The notes: generated by a model from the letters alone, not told the origin. DNA of 64,000 bases from Dryas octopetala (GCA_963921425.1 OY992836.1:3549825-3613824), one strand, 5' to 3'; counted from the first letter of the stretch, positions 1 to 12,448 are shown. Translations and numbers: made by a program.

Positions 1-1759
1 GACAACAAATGGTGCTGGACAGAGAAGTGTGAAGCAACATTTGAGAAGGTGAAGAAAGCGGTGGCTTCGGAACCTATCCTAAGACGGTTTGACTTCGAAG
101 TTCACATGGACACTTTAGATCGAGCACTAGTAGGGATGCTGGTCTAAGAAAGACATCTTATTTCCTTTCAGAGCCAAAAATTGAAAGATACCGAGTAGCA
201 ATATTCAATTCATGAGAAAGAGATGGCTGCAGTTGTGCATTTCTTAAAGGTTTGGAGACACTAATTGATGGGTACTCATTTCATGGTGACAGATAACGTT
301 TCTAACACCTATTTCAAAACTCAAAAGAAGTTGTCTCCTAAACGAGCACGATGGCAAGAATTTCTAGCCGAATTTGATTTGTTTGGGTGCACAAACCTAG
401 GAAGCAAAATCAAGTGGCAGATGCGTTGAGTCGCAAAGATGTGCAAGAGTATGTTGCTGCCTTGGCTCTTGTATATTCAGATTTCTTAGGCAAAATTCGA
501 GAAATATCCAAGTCAGATATTGCTTACACAAAGATCCAGCAACAAGTTAGGGAGGGACTTGTTCGAAGATATTGGTTGGAAGATAACTTGGTGTATTCTA
601 AAGGCGGAAGGGTATATGTTCCAAGTGGGGGAGGACTCCTTAAAGAACTAATGCAGAAGATGCATGACTTGTAATGGGTTGGACATCCTGGAATCGATCG
701 GATATTAACCTTGATTCCAAGGTCTTATTATTGGCCAAAGATGGAGGAAGACATTGAAGCCTAAGTCAAAACATGTTTAGTTTTCCAACAATATAAGTTT
801 AAGAGGAAGAACGAAATAGATTTGTTACAACCACTACCCATATCGGAGAAACATTAGCAGTCCTGTCTATGGACTTTATTACTAACCTGATAAAAGTTGA
901 GGGAATACGTTCTATTCTAGTGGTGGTTGATCGATTCTCGAAGTATGATGTGTTCATAGAAACACCACATGCTTATGCTGTGGATGTAATAGCAGTGTTG
1001 TTTTACAAGAATGTGGTGAAATACTTTGGTTTACCGGAAGACATCATAAATGATCACGATGCAAGGTTCACTAGCAGATTCTGGACAGCCTTGTTTAACA
1101 TGATGGGGTCTAAACTGAAGTTCTCTACAGCCAACCATCTTTAAATGGTTGGACAAACGGAGAGGGTGAATTAGTTGTTGGAAGAATATCTCAGACATTA
1201 TGTGATGGCAAGTCAGAAAAATTGGGTGAAATTATTGGAATATGCACAATTTTGCTATAACCTTCAACGATCTTCAACTACAAGAATGAATCCATAAAGC
1301 TATGGGCCAACAGCCTCCGCAAGAGTTGCTAGAAGAAGCTCAAGATAGTTTATTTAAAGCAATCTAAAGATTGAAGAAATATGCTGACAAAGGGCGAAGG
1401 CCATTGGAATTCCAGGTTGGGGATAAAGTTTTCCTTAAGCTTACTCCTCAAATTTGGAAAAAAATAAGTAGCAAGATCGTGCATAGTGGGCTGATTCTTA
1501 GATATGATGGTCCGTTTAAAATAATCAAACCAGTTGGAAATGTTGCCTATCGGTTGAAGCTACCAGATCGCTTGAAGATACATCCAACTTTTCACATTAG
1601 CTTCCTTAAACCATTCCATGTGAGCGCTGAGGATCCTTCTCGAAGTATTTGAACTCGAATATGACAAAGACGTCAGGCTCATTTAGTAGGGGTGGTTTGT
1701 AAGACTTTTACAAGGTCCTATGAATCTTGGTCTATACATAGGGTGAATGTTGCTGGCAC

Positions 1760-2361
1760 GGCGTACTTGTGATGAACACATGCACTAAAATGGTTACAAA
1801 TGAAGATGACATGCGGGCGACATGCTTGGCTTGGTCAGGTTTCTAGGTCAAAGAAGGTGGGCTGGTGACATGTGAGTGATGTCATGCACATGTGGACAAA
1901 TGGACAGATGCATGAGGCAGCAACCTTGTTTACTTCATGGGATAAGAAACCTTGCTTACTTGAAGAGGCAGCAACAATTGTTGACTTTCTGAAAGCAAGT
2001 AGGCTGATCATGCAGACAACACTTTCTAAAGACTTGAAGTACAAATCAGCATGAAAACTTGAAGTAAGTAGCTCAAGCAGGCAGCAACTCTTCGGAATTG
2101 TTGGAGCCAAAAGGCAGTGGCCTTTGGGACTTTGGAAGAAGCAAGTAGCAACCTTTGGGGCTTGCTGGAGCAAGCAACAGCCACTTGAGGGGATCAAGTA
2201 GGCGGAAGCAACCCTAGTGGACAACAACCACTTGATGTTCTGGTGGAAGGCAGTCACTTGAGTATGTTGGCAAATTGTAGGCAACAAGTTGTCATGACTC
2301 TCTATATAAGCTTGATGAGAGGCAAGCTAAAACCTAAGCAGTTCAGTTTTGTGAATTGAAT

Positions 2362-2411
<50 letters not shown>

Positions 2412-2520
2412 ACAATTTTGAGAGTGTGTAATCTTATATTCCTTTGTGAGTAATAAAGGTTGGGGATAGAGTTCCTGTAAACATGAGTTGTCATACTTTT
2501 ACATTTGTGTTCCTCTTATA
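1760..2520 (+). repeat. Probable 3' LTR of the gypsy fossil (borders approximate)
   Basis: Non-coding sequence directly downstream of the integrase C-terminus. It holds a TATATAAGC box (about 2302-2310), then a GA microsatellite, then a GTGAGTAATAAAGG segment (about 2446-2459), the order of promoter and polyadenylation signals expected in an LTR. The second LTR is outside the window, so neither border can be fixed by comparison. Short open frames here look incidental. Confidence 0.55.
2365..2409. repeat. (AG)n microsatellite
   Basis: An uninterrupted run of AG dinucleotides, about 22 units, inside the presumed LTR just after its TATA-like box. It would lie in the transcribed leader if the LTR promoter assignment is right. 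Confidence 0.95.
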
Positions 2521-2539
2521 ATTGTGTGAGATTGGCTAA

Positions 2540-3340
2540 GAGTGTGAGTGCATCACTTTGCCATAACAAGGGTGGTTCATTGTGATTTGGAGGTCGAAAA
2601 TTACCCCTGTTACAACTGCCATGTTAGCCAACACTTTTTCAGTTTCTAAACCAGTGGCCATCTCAGATGTCACAAACAAATTGTAAATCTCATGTTCAAT
2701 AGCAAGAACATCATGAAAAGTTGTGTAGACAGTGAGGTGAAAATATGCACTAACCTTTAAAGTCACATCATAAGGCACCCTAAAAAACTTCACAAACACC
2801 CTAGCATTTTCCCAATCAATCTCACTTGGCGGTCCAACCTTAAGCCTCCTACTACTGCTCTGAACTACATTTGCCCTCCTCATCATACTCTTTATCTGGT
2901 CCTTGAAGTAAGCCAAAAAGGGAATGTCGTCATCATCCACTATTCTTCTAAAAGCCTTCTTAAATTTCAAGGTTGCATCTAACATTATAAATGTTGAATT
3001 CCACCTTGTAGGGTTATCCATACATACAAGACCCTTACTGGACAGTTTGTCCTTCCCACAAAGAATTTAAAATATTCTCATCTTTGTGGAGAAGACCTCA
3101 TATACTTTACAAACTTTCTAATTGCTAAAACAGACCTATTAAGCTTCCCTAACCCAATTCCTACTATTAAATTCGTTATGTGAGCAACACATCTCACATA
3201 CAGGTACTTCCCGTCCGAATAACTTGTGAATTCTCTCACCTATTCATCTTAGACCTAACCTAATATAAAGCTACTTTATTTTCATAAGTATTGTCAACAA
3301 TTATGGTCAATTCCTCTCTATCCCTCACTCCAACAAACAT
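2540..3340 (-). pseudogene. hAT-family transposase fragment (RICESLEEPER-like)
   Basis: On the minus strand a 161-residue open segment (3021 down to 2536) begins with a DNPTRWNST motif, followed by FKKAFRRIVDDDD and a DWENARVFVKFFRVPYDVTLK stretch, wording typical of the zinc-finger BED/RICESLEEPER hAT transposases of plants. Upstream on the same strand (about 3340-3025), in shifted frames, further family motifs remain: TIIVDNTYEN, then CVAHITNLIV and GLGKLNRSVLAIRKF, matching the family's DNASSN and RCCAHILNLIV blocks. The piece covers only the middle of a normal ~650-residue transposase; the N-terminal BED finger and the C-terminal dimerisation region are missing and the frame is broken, so it is a dead fragment. 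No terminal repeats were found. Confidence 0.8.
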
Positions 3341-6300
3341 TTAGACCCAGGGTTTTGTAAGCTCTATGGATTGCAGAACATAGCTGTAGTATCTCGTGTG
3401 TATTATAAAGTCATGACAACCTTATGCCTAAATGCTCATGATTTGCATGTGGAAGGAAAAACCACTATGTTCCAGGCTAATTTAGGAAAGATGGACCCTA
3501 ACTGCTAAAATGCCCCAAAAGCCTTTAGAAAATCAAGAGGTTGACCAAATAGTAGAACATGCAGATGGTCAAGTGGAAATTTAATTTTCTAGTACTAAGT
3601 CGGCTAAACTAGGAAGGCCGGCCAAGTACCAACTCCAGGAGAAGTACTATATACCACACACCATTCTTACGTCACTGAAAGTGAAAGGCCTGGTAGCTGG
3701 CCTATACACCTCTCTTATGTGGTTGGGAGTGAAAGGCCTGATAGGCCCATTATGTTAAAAGGAGTCACTCAAACAGATGAATAAATAAATAGACTAGTTT
3801 ATAGAGTGGAAACTCCAAGAAGCATTTGGAACTTTGTAGGAACAAAATTAAAGACCTCCTAAAGAAGGGTTTAATCAGAAAAAGTTCTTCGCCTTGGAGT
3901 TGTCCAGATTTCTATGTAGAAAAGGGTGCTAAAATAGAAAGAGGAGTACCTAGATAAGTCATTAACTATAAGCCTTTAAACAAAGCGCTTAGGTGGATCA
4001 GGTACCAAATCCCAAATAAAAGAGATTTGTTATATAGACTGCATCAAGCGGTAGTTTTTTCCAAATTTGACATGAAGTCTGGCTACTGCAAATCCATATA
4101 GCTGAAAATGAAAGGTATAAAAATGCATTTACTATTTCTTTTGGCCATTATGAGTGGAATGTGATGCAATTCGGGCTAAAGAATGCCCCCTCATAATTCC
4201 AGAATATCATGAACGATATTTTTAACCCTTACTATTCATTTACAATTGTTTATATTGATGATGTTCTTGTTTTCTCTGCATCATTTGAACATCATGTTAA
4301 ACATCTCAATATTTTCATTGCAATTGTAATAAAAGCAGGGTTAGTTGTCTCCGCAAAACAAAAAAAAATGAAGATTTTTCAAACAAAGGTGAGATTCTTG
4401 GATCATAACATCCATCTTGGGACCATAATTCTCATAGATAGAGCCATATATTTCTTTTGCAGATAAATTTCTAAATGAACTTAAAGACAAAACCCAGCTC
4501 CAGCGATTTCTAGGTAGTCTTAATTACATTGCTGACTTTTATAAAGATCTGGCAAAAGACAACAAACCTTTATATAAAAGACTACGCAAAAACCTTTTCC
4601 ATGGACTCATAGACAACACACTCAAGCAGTGATTACGCTCAAAACACGAGCCAAAGAAATACCATATCTTGCTATCCCTAAACCAGGGACCTACATGATA
4701 GTGGAAACAGATGCCTCAGAGTTTGGCTATGGAGGGATTCTCAAGCAAAGCATACATCATAAGAAAAAGCAATTAGTCTGCTTTACTTCTGGAGTCTGGA
4801 ATCCAACCCAACAGAAGTATTCGACTATTAAGAAAAAAATATTGGCTATTGTACTATGTGTCACTAAATTTGAGAGTGACCTCCTAAACTAGGAATTTCT
4901 AATCAGAGTAAATTTTCCAGACAACAAAATATGTTATAGTCAAAGATGTTAAAATCTTGCATCTAAATAGATTTTTGCTAGATGGCAAGCAATATTGTCT
5001 GCTTTTGATTTTACCATTGAATATATTAAGGGTGAAACTAACTCTCTCCCTGATTTCCTAACTCGTGAATTTTTGAAAGACAAGGAAAATGAGGAGGACA
5101 TAACAATTCAGACACAAGGGAGCTAGCTCAACCCAAAGGAGAGAAAGTGAGGCCAGGACCCTGTCCCAAAAGCTTAAGCAGCCATTATCAAAAAAGGCTC
5201 CTAAAAGGACGCCTTACTACCCTTCTATGGAGTAATCCATTACTACTATAGAAGAACATATGTCTCTCCAACCTAAAGAGGTAGATTCATTATACTTAAC
5301 AGATCACATGCATCCAAATGGGGAAAAACTCAATTCTCTTACAAATTTATTCTCTTGGATTTAGGATCAGCAAGGACTATCCACAATTTCATATATGAAT
5401 CTAAGAGAATCCTTGCCAATTCCCAAAGGTATATCTCAAGAATCTTATCCTTAAAAGACTGGGGAGCTTCTCTTTTCGCTAAAAGGCAATTCAGAGACTA
5501 AAGGGTAACTCCCATCGCTTACAATTATTTTGATTATAAGCATGCATAGGAAAATTCTATGTATCTCCATAACAATGGATTTACCCATTCTTGGTTCTTC
5601 TAATTCCAACTTACGACCAAAATGCTTTTTCCAAACTGGTTCAAGGCTTGGTTCATTGTATGGGGACCTATTGAAGATACTGTCCCATCAAGAGTTAAGC
5701 AAAGTCTCCTTCAGTTCCAATCAGTCAACCTTGAAGTCCAACCATGGGATGCAGTACATTGGTTTTTATTTTTTTTTTTTCTTTATGTGATCTGTTGGAT
5801 ATAAAATGGACTTATACAATTTCTCCCCTTGATGAAGATGACAACATTTACATTCTTAATCTTCACCGAGCCCTTTTTATAAAATAGAGGGATAATTTTA
5901 ATCATTCACACGTTACTGTCCCTCGTTTCAAGATTAGGATGATTTGTGAAGAAACTTCCTCCAATGTTCCTTCGTCATCTCAACCTTCATCCAAGAAAAC
6001 AAAAGGCTTAAGAGCCCACATATAGGCTGTCAAGACAACTAATCAGACTCTCTCTAAAGAATACCTTAAACAACATATCCTTGAAGGTTTTGATGAAGTC
6101 GATAATGATGATGGGTCAACTGATAATAATAATACAGATAGCTACCTCAATAATCCACATACAGGCTGTCAAGATAGCTACTCTGACTATCTCCAAAAGA
6201 AGACCTTGTATAACAGATCTTTGAAGTTTTTGATGAAGTCGATAATGATAATGGGTCGACTGATACCAATAATGTAGGCAACTACCTAAATAATGATGAT

Positions 6301-6532
6301 TACTATTTTAGAGTTTTTACCCCACTCCATTAAAATTGTCTGTTAGTCTCCACTATCTAAAAGGGATTCCTTGCATTTTGTCGTTTTGCAATTAGTAGAT
6401 GGACCGACTCCACCTTTATTTAGAGCACATGTATCCTTTCTAAAAAGAAGAATATGTTGTCGGCCACTTGATAAGAAAAAATCTTATCTTCTATTAGGAA
6501 TTTGGTCCCAACCTCTGTAGCCTTTAATTTAG

Positions 6533-6543
6533 TCTATTTAAGG
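6533..6543 (+). promoter_or_regulatory. TATA-like box of the pararetrovirus fossil
   Basis: CTATTTAAGG lies downstream of the RT region, about 175 bp before an AATAAA signal. A strong promoter followed closely by the poly(A) signal is the layout known for caulimovirid full-length transcripts. Activity is unknown. Confidence 0.4.
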
Positions 6544-6715
6544 TATGGCCTTAGTGTGCTAGAGGCATTCGAATTTCTAATTCTATCGTTTAGTTGTAAA
6601 ATTTGTTATAAAAGAAGTGTACTGTGTGCTACTATAAAAGACTGGAGCTTTGCCCATCTGGGTATCCAAACTCGATCTGTGAGTTTTAAGTTTATATAGT
6701 ATTGTTTTCTATTTT

Positions 6716-6721
6716 AATAAA
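6716..6721 (+). terminator. AATAAA polyadenylation-like signal
   Basis: Canonical AATAAA followed by a GT-rich stretch, about 175 bp downstream of the TATA-like box in the pararetrovirus fossil. This is consistent with the short terminal redundancy of a pararetroviral RNA. Confidence 0.4.
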
Positions 6722-6769
6722 GTGTGAAGTTTGTTTATATGCTTTCGAGATTCAAATGCCCTCAACATA

Positions 6770-7466
6770 CTGAGGGCATCTTTCTTTTTAGAAAGCAGAA
6801 CTTATTGGAGAGGTGTGCATATGATTAATGTAAGGTCAAGATGACATAATCAAATACCAACCTAAAAATGATTGAATGCATAAGTTGAACAAGACATGGC
6901 ATTCAAAAGGGTGTTCTTCGTAAGGATGGATTTTCTAAGCAAGGTTCATGATCTAAATGATATAATCAATGATAAAAGTTTATATAATCATCTAATCGAT
7001 CAATCTAAGGAGAACATACATGCATAATGGATCATTTGTAAGCTCTTATTGAAATATGCAGGAGAAGGCTGAGAGCTTCGGTTTTCATAAAATAAAAAGC
7101 TGAAGAAGTAAAATGAGACGAGCTCTCAGGTGGTTTCATTGTAAAATGAGACTGCTAAGCGAGCGCTTGGTACTGCAGTCAAGCCATTTATGGCTTCGCA
7201 TGCTGTGTGCTGCATGTCTTACGACTTTGGCTTGTCGCGTGTTTTGTGTAGAAAAATTTGATAAAAAATAAATGAGTTTTGTAATAATGTCTGATTTTAA
7301 TTTAAATAAAAATTAATTATCTTGTCACGCAAATTAAGATATGCTGGGCTTCTTAAACGGACATGTGTGTATCCCAGTGTAAACGATTGACATTAAATCC
7401 GAAACAAGTTAATACATCATATGCGTGGAATGTCTAGCCACCTAAGAGTCTAGGTAACTAAGTCAC
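6770..7466. other. Spacer, no gene seen
   Basis: Mixed AT-rich sequence between the pararetrovirus fossil and the Harbinger-like element. I see no coding signal, tandem repeat or terminal repeat pair here. Confidence 0.6.
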
Positions 7467-7469
7467 TTA

Positions 7470-10400
7470 GGGTATGTTTGGCAGACTTCACTAGCCTTCA
7501 TTGGATTGGATTGTTTTAAATAAGACCATTATCTTGTGTTTGGTACCACCGGTGCTAAATTAAGTGGGACCAAATTATTCGGATCACCTAAACACTCTCT
7601 CCTTACACGTTTTGATATTGCACTCGCAAAATACACCTCGTAAAATAAGAACCTCCCAAAATAACGAGCCCGACCCCTCACCCAGCCTCCCCTCTCACCC
7701 AGCTCATTCTCCCCCCACCCCTGATTATGTTTCTCTCTCCCGAGCTCACTCTCTTTCTCTCTCAATTCCTCTTAAAACGCCAGCATAGGCGGCAAGAATT
7801 CACCGGACTTCTCAGATTTGATTCGCCGTGCTCGGTGGTCGTTGGGGTAATCGGAACCCATGGCTAAACTCACCATGACGAGGGGAAGAGTTTAAGGGCG
7901 GTCTAGCCTCGCGACTTGGTCGGAGATGAAGTCAACTGTAACGCCTCGAACCTCAGGCCCATAAACACACTGAAACTTTGTCATTTAAACCCCTTTTCAA
8001 AGAATAATTCATGCACTTAACATAATAAATAAATACATTTCTTTCAAATAAAACATTTATATAAAACCACTGTATTAAAAATATTTGATAAAACTCAAAA
8101 TGGGTCACAGTGCCTCATCTTCTCCTCACTGCCTCATCAGCCTGCTTAACCTGTAAAACACAAACCCTACACCACATCCATGGTGTACCGGGTTATACAA
8201 CAAACCCGGTAAGTTCGAAAGCTCGTATGAATGAAATAACTTAATTAACAAACCTCAATAATTTCCTCAATTTTCATACTCAATAAATAATCCACAATAA
8301 AATCTAAGCATAAATAATAAAAATCCATGCATAAATAATAATTATCCAATCACATAATAATTTCATCGCCAATCATCCAAGCATCAAGATAAACATAATT
8401 CCTCAAATTCACATCAAATCCCACCAATAATAATAATAATCATTCTGCAATTCAATTGCCTAATCGTCAACTATTAATCTCAACCTCAAATCATTCACAT
8501 CCTAATTAACAACCTCAATGCATAATCATCATGAATTCCATCCTTAAGATTCAAGCTTAGACTTTACCAAGTCCTAGTAAACAATGCAATACAAGCACAC
8601 AATACAAATAATCATCTATCTAATTTCACTAACAGTGCAACCATGTGAAAAGACTGAAATGCCCTTGGACAGCAACATGCTCGGATTCCCAATCCGGCAG
8701 CATAATGACATCGGGAATGAGATTTCTCGAGCCCGTGCACCTGTTAAGACCAGACAACCAATCAAATACAAAAGGATTCACAAATGGTCGTTCAACGACC
8801 GAAACGGGCGGTAACCACCACACGCAGTGGCTGCCCAGCCCCAAACAACACACAAACATTCACCAAAACTTTACAGGAACCTGAAATTGGCCTCTAGGAT
8901 TTCAATTGGGTAGAACAGGGACAAGTAACCATCAACCCACCGCCACCAGTGGCGGAGCTGGCAGTGGCCATGGCTGCAAAACAAGGAAATCTGATTCGAA
9001 TCACAAATGACTCAAACAAAGTACACAAACATCAAGAGCACGTCGAGAGGATGAAGAATTGTACCTCACTCGACGGAAAACACCGCTGGATTCGCCGGAG
9101 TAGCCGCAGCTTGGTGTCGTCGAATCGCCGCCGTGGAGTGTCATCGGCGTGAGGGAAAGGCATGGGAAGACTTGCCATGATGAGAAGAGGAGGACCCAGG
9201 TGGTCCGACGCCGCAACTCCGTTAGAAAATGTAAATTGCCCAGACTGATTCTCCGTCTATAGTGGTCGGCCGATGAAGGGGAGGGCTGCTGGGGGTCGGC
9301 GATGGCGAAAGGAATTCACCAGTGCCCGTCACTGGTCGTAGGGTGGCCAGACGACGACTTGCCGAGGAAGAGGGTGGGCGGAGATGGAAGAGAGAAAAGA
9401 GAGAAGGGGAGAGAGAGAACCGGTGAGAGAGGAGAGAGAATGAGAGATAAAAATGACTTTCGGGTTTTTTAAATCCCTTCCATGTGAAATTATAAAAATG
9501 CCCCTCATTTTGAACTTCTGTAAAACTCAAACCGTAACTCCAATTTACACGTGTTTCGTGTCTACGAACTTGTGGAATCAAGACCTATCCAACGTGCCCA
9601 AAGTCAAAAACGAAAGCCCACTAACTTAAAAAGTCAACTTTGGGTCAAGCCCAGAACAAAAATTAAATTTAAATTAAAACCTTTTTAAATTCCAAATAAA
9701 TTTGCAAAATCCTTATAATAAATTCTCAAAATATTTAAAATAAATCTTTGAAAAATACGAGGTCTCACATCAACGGTGGAGAAGAGGCTTCGGGTGTGGC
9801 TTCGGTTGTGGGTGTTCCGATGGGTTTTTGGGTAAGAGAGTCTTGCCGGTCGCAAGAGAGATAATATGATGTGGTTTTCTAGGTTTATGGATGTGTGGTC
9901 TCACCGGCAGTGTGGGCTGGAGAAGATGATGCTAAGAGAGATGTATTGACCCCATGGATGCTTTGGCAAGGTCCACCGTAAAATGGGCAAAGGCTACAGG
10001 AAATAGTGGATAAATAACATGTACAAACTCTTGCTGTCATTGCTGGAGACTTTGTGCCATTTTCTTTTTTTGGTTCAGTCAATGAAAGGATATTAGCAGA
10101 AAGACTAGCTTGAGACTTGAGCCCCAACTGTTCTAAAGTGACTGTAATTGGTGCAAGGCGACAATACTTGCAGTCATCTTTAACTGCAACTACAAGTATT
10201 GATGGCTAGATTTTGGGTTTTTCTTATTTTCGAAAGATTGAATATGTTGTGATACGAGTTTTTTGTTATTTTTGTGATATGTTTTGGGGTGTTTGTACAT
10301 GAAATTAAGGCTAATGGTTGGATGATTGAGTTGGGAAGAAGATGAAGTTTTATTCAATGAGTTGTTGATTTTTTTATGATTGTAAATATGAGTAACTCAA

Positions 10401-10602
10401 AAATAAAATTTTTATAATTTAGTCTGATAGGACCGATACAATATCAAACATAAGTCATCACTATTTTGATAGTCCATCTTCTTAGTCTGATGCAGTACCA
10501 AGCATAGGACAATATTAGTCCAGCTTAAGCCTGTTCGAGAGAGTCCAGGACAGTCCCAGGAAATAGTGAAGTCCTTAACAGTGAGGCGTACCAAACGAGC
10601 CC
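7470..10602. mobile_element. PIF/Harbinger-like non-autonomous DNA transposon carrying a solo LTR
   Basis: The left end reads GGGTATGTTTGGCAGACTTC and the right end, reverse-complemented, GGGCTCGTTTGGTACGCCTC. Both are flanked by TTA (7467-7469 and 10603-10605), the three-base target typical of PIF/Harbinger. Sub-terminal copies of a TTTGGTAC motif recur inside both ends. Without the inserted 1.8 kb LTR the element is about 1.3 kb and has no convincing transposase, so it is non-autonomous. A three-base duplication is weak proof alone; the matching termini make the call likely. Confidence 0.6.
7937..9769 (-). mobile_element. Solo LTR, 1.83 kb (Ty3/gypsy-type), inside the Harbinger-like element
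   Basis: The segment starts TGTAACGCCTCG and ends CGAGGTCTCACA, so it has TG...CA borders and short inverted ends. It is flanked by an exact 5 bp duplication TCAAC (7932-7936 and 9770-9774). No internal coding region or second LTR is present, so it is a solo LTR left by recombination. The TGTAACGCC terminus resembles large gypsy LTRs of plants, which end GGCGTTACA on the sense strand; this suggests minus orientation. Open frames within it (about 8580-9580) are short and rich in simple repeats and are not taken as genes. Confidence 0.8.
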
Positions 10603-10605
10603 TTA

Positions 10606-11696
10606 CCGTCTTAAAATAACCAAGACCATATGTGAATGTTCTAATGAAACTTTCGTCATGGCAAGGATCACAGAGACGGTAGAACTTAGGCCAATACAAA
10701 TTTAGGCGTGTTTGTGTCAACGGAATAATGTCAATACAAAATAATGGTCCTTACAATCTTACCATGACAAGTCCATAACAGTTAAAGGTTTAATTTTAGG
10801 AGTAGCATTAACTTTCCAAATGATGAAGTTAGTGGGGTCAAGTGAGCAAATTGGATGGGTGTATTTAGGAGTAATTTTTTTCTTTCAGAATTTTAAATGT
10901 TCTATCATATGAATTGATGAAAATACTTTGAAATTAACCGAAAATTAGATGAAAAATAATAGTAGGTACTACATTATCACATGGAGATAAAATTGGGTGG
11001 CAAGTAGTCAAAAAAGTTTTGTTGGATGGTACTTTTGCACACTCCCTATAGTTTGGGTGGTATTAGTTCAAAAAAACTAATTTTATAAAATAGAAAAAAA
11101 TAAAAAAAGATTCTTAGATGCCTTATTTATGAATGAGTGTCACTATTCGGACCCAATTTTTTTATCAATAGCCTCAACATATTATTTAGACCCACCTTAA
11201 TTTTAATAAATTTTAAAACTTATTAGTAGACTCAACATTTTTCCTAAACTAACCTTATGAAAACCCAACATCGATCACTCCCAACAATTCTACTTATTAT
11301 ACCCAACAAACACACACAACCCCAACATCATCACCACCACCTCCTAAACCCAACACCATAAAAAATGATAACACTAGTCAGGGGGGACATATTGAACCTT
11401 ACCTCTCAAAATGCATATTTATACAAATATTAATTAAACTAGAAAAAATTGTAAGCATTGCGCGAAAAAATATGGCATCAAACACACAAATTAATTTCAT
11501 ATAAATTTCACCAATCATACCAACAAATTCTAATTGAAAGAAACATTAACATACTAAGTTACTAACCTGACTATTGGCTTCCAGTAGTAGGAATAAGCAA
11601 GCTCAACAAAGCAAACATGTACAACATATGAAAATCTCCTAAATAAAATGCAACAGAAAAATGTGTTTTCCCATTATATTCATATGGAATAAGATT
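10606..11696. other. AT-rich spacer, no gene seen
   Basis: No open frame with recognisable protein wording and no clear repeat pair. Poly(A)/poly(T)-rich segments and a short CA/CCA-rich stretch (about 11310-11350) are all I can point to. Confidence 0.6.
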
Positions 11697-11736
11697 AAAC
11701 CCTAATCTTAAACTCTAAACTCTAAACTCTAAATTA
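11697..11736. repeat. Short telomere-like repeat (AAACTCT)n
   Basis: AAACCCTAATCTT is followed by three exact AAACTCT units. This is one base from the plant telomere unit AAACCCT, suggesting a small interstitial telomere-like tract or a chance low-complexity run. Confidence 0.5.
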
Positions 11737-11959
11737 AATTTTCAATTGAAATTAATAAATTAAAATTAAATTAGTATTGAAAAATAACTCAAAATTATAT
11801 TTACTTAGGCATAAGATTGATTGATCGAGAACAATCGATGATAATTTGAAAATTGGTGATGAAAGAATAAAGGGGGAGCAGTGTTTTTTTATATGTCGTG
11901 AAAGCTTCTGAAGTTTGAAAGCTCTTATAAATATAAAATATTAGATATAGCTATGTTAG

Positions 11960-12009
11960 GTTAATAACTTAATTAGTTAATTGACAAAAAAAAAGTGTTA
12001 ATAACTTAA
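11960..12009 (+). repeat. Mini-insertion scar: poly(A) tail with 13 bp target duplication
   Basis: GTTAATAACTTAA occurs at 11960-11972 and again at 11997-12009. Between the copies lies a 24 bp insert ending TTGAC followed by nine A and GT. The layout is that of a severely 5'-truncated LINE- or SINE-driven insertion. Confidence 0.6.
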
Positions 12010-12411
12010 AAAAATTCTTTTTTGACTTTTTAGATCCTTTATTTTAAATTTTAATGAGTTTAATTTTTTAAAATAAAAGATATTATATAAATCATTAATT
12101 GACTCAACTTCTATAGCTACTGGGTGCTATTATATAAGTCATTAATCACTCTTTAGCAGATAAGTCATTAATCAATTTTGTTTTTAGCAGAATTAGCTCA
12201 GTCAGTCATGTGTTTGGTTCCGCCACTGTCCAAGAGCCCAAATTTTGTGAACCAGAAAAGAAGAAAAACCTTCAGAAGAGAAAGAGACAGACCACCACAT
12301 AGGAACAAAAATAGCAAAAGTAAAATCAACAAATAAGATCGCAACGTTGTGCATCAAGGTTGAAAAGTTTTGTAGTTCTCTTTTCTTTTGTTTTTAACTA
12401 AAGTGACGTTC

Positions 12412-12413
<2 letters not shown>
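12010..12413. other. AT-rich spacer, no gene seen
   Basis: Low-complexity AT-rich DNA with a short purine-rich stretch around 12255-12330. No coding or RNA gene signal was recognised. Confidence 0.6.

Positions 12414-12448
<35 letters not shown>
12414..12448. repeat. (GA)n microsatellite
   Basis: About 17 uninterrupted GA units. The minus-strand open frame that ends in a long LSLSLS run is a product of this repeat and is not a gene. Confidence 0.95.

Larger units (their letters stand above)
1..2520 (+). mobile_element. Ty3/gypsy LTR retrotransposon, 3' portion, old and broken
   Basis: The window opens inside pol. In order one can recognise the RNase H region (about 1-400, ending in a VADALSRK-type motif), the zinc-binding N-terminus of integrase (about 640-800), the integrase core (about 870-1150, with a DRFSKY motif) and the integrase C-terminal region (about 1370-1650, with the FQVGDKVFLKL and HPTFHISFLKPF motifs). 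The protein wording resembles plant chromovirus-type gypsy elements. The coding region carries many breaks, so this is an old fossil. The 5' half lies outside the window. What follows pol, from roughly 1760, reads as a 3' LTR. Confidence 0.9.
3340..6760 (+). mobile_element. Endogenous pararetrovirus fossil, Caulimoviridae-like
   Basis: A long degraded stretch with the reverse transcriptase and RNase H wording of plant pararetroviruses rather than LTR elements: VINYKPLNK and YIDDVLVFS motifs (about 3960-4270), a QLQRFLGSLNYI block (about 4500), ETDASEFGYGGILKQ of RNase H (about 4700) and a closing SLPDFLTREF motif (about 5045). Downstream lies further decayed reading sequence and a promoter/poly(A)-like region. 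The upstream movement- and coat-protein part is absent or unrecognisable. There are many breaks, probably well over ten, so the insertion is old and inert. No LTRs flank it, as expected for this family. The exact genus is uncertain. Confidence 0.8.

Noticed and set aside
8584-9581. Small frames on both strands near 8.6-9.6 kb
   Set aside because: Lie within the solo LTR defined by the TCAAC duplication; no recognisable protein family.
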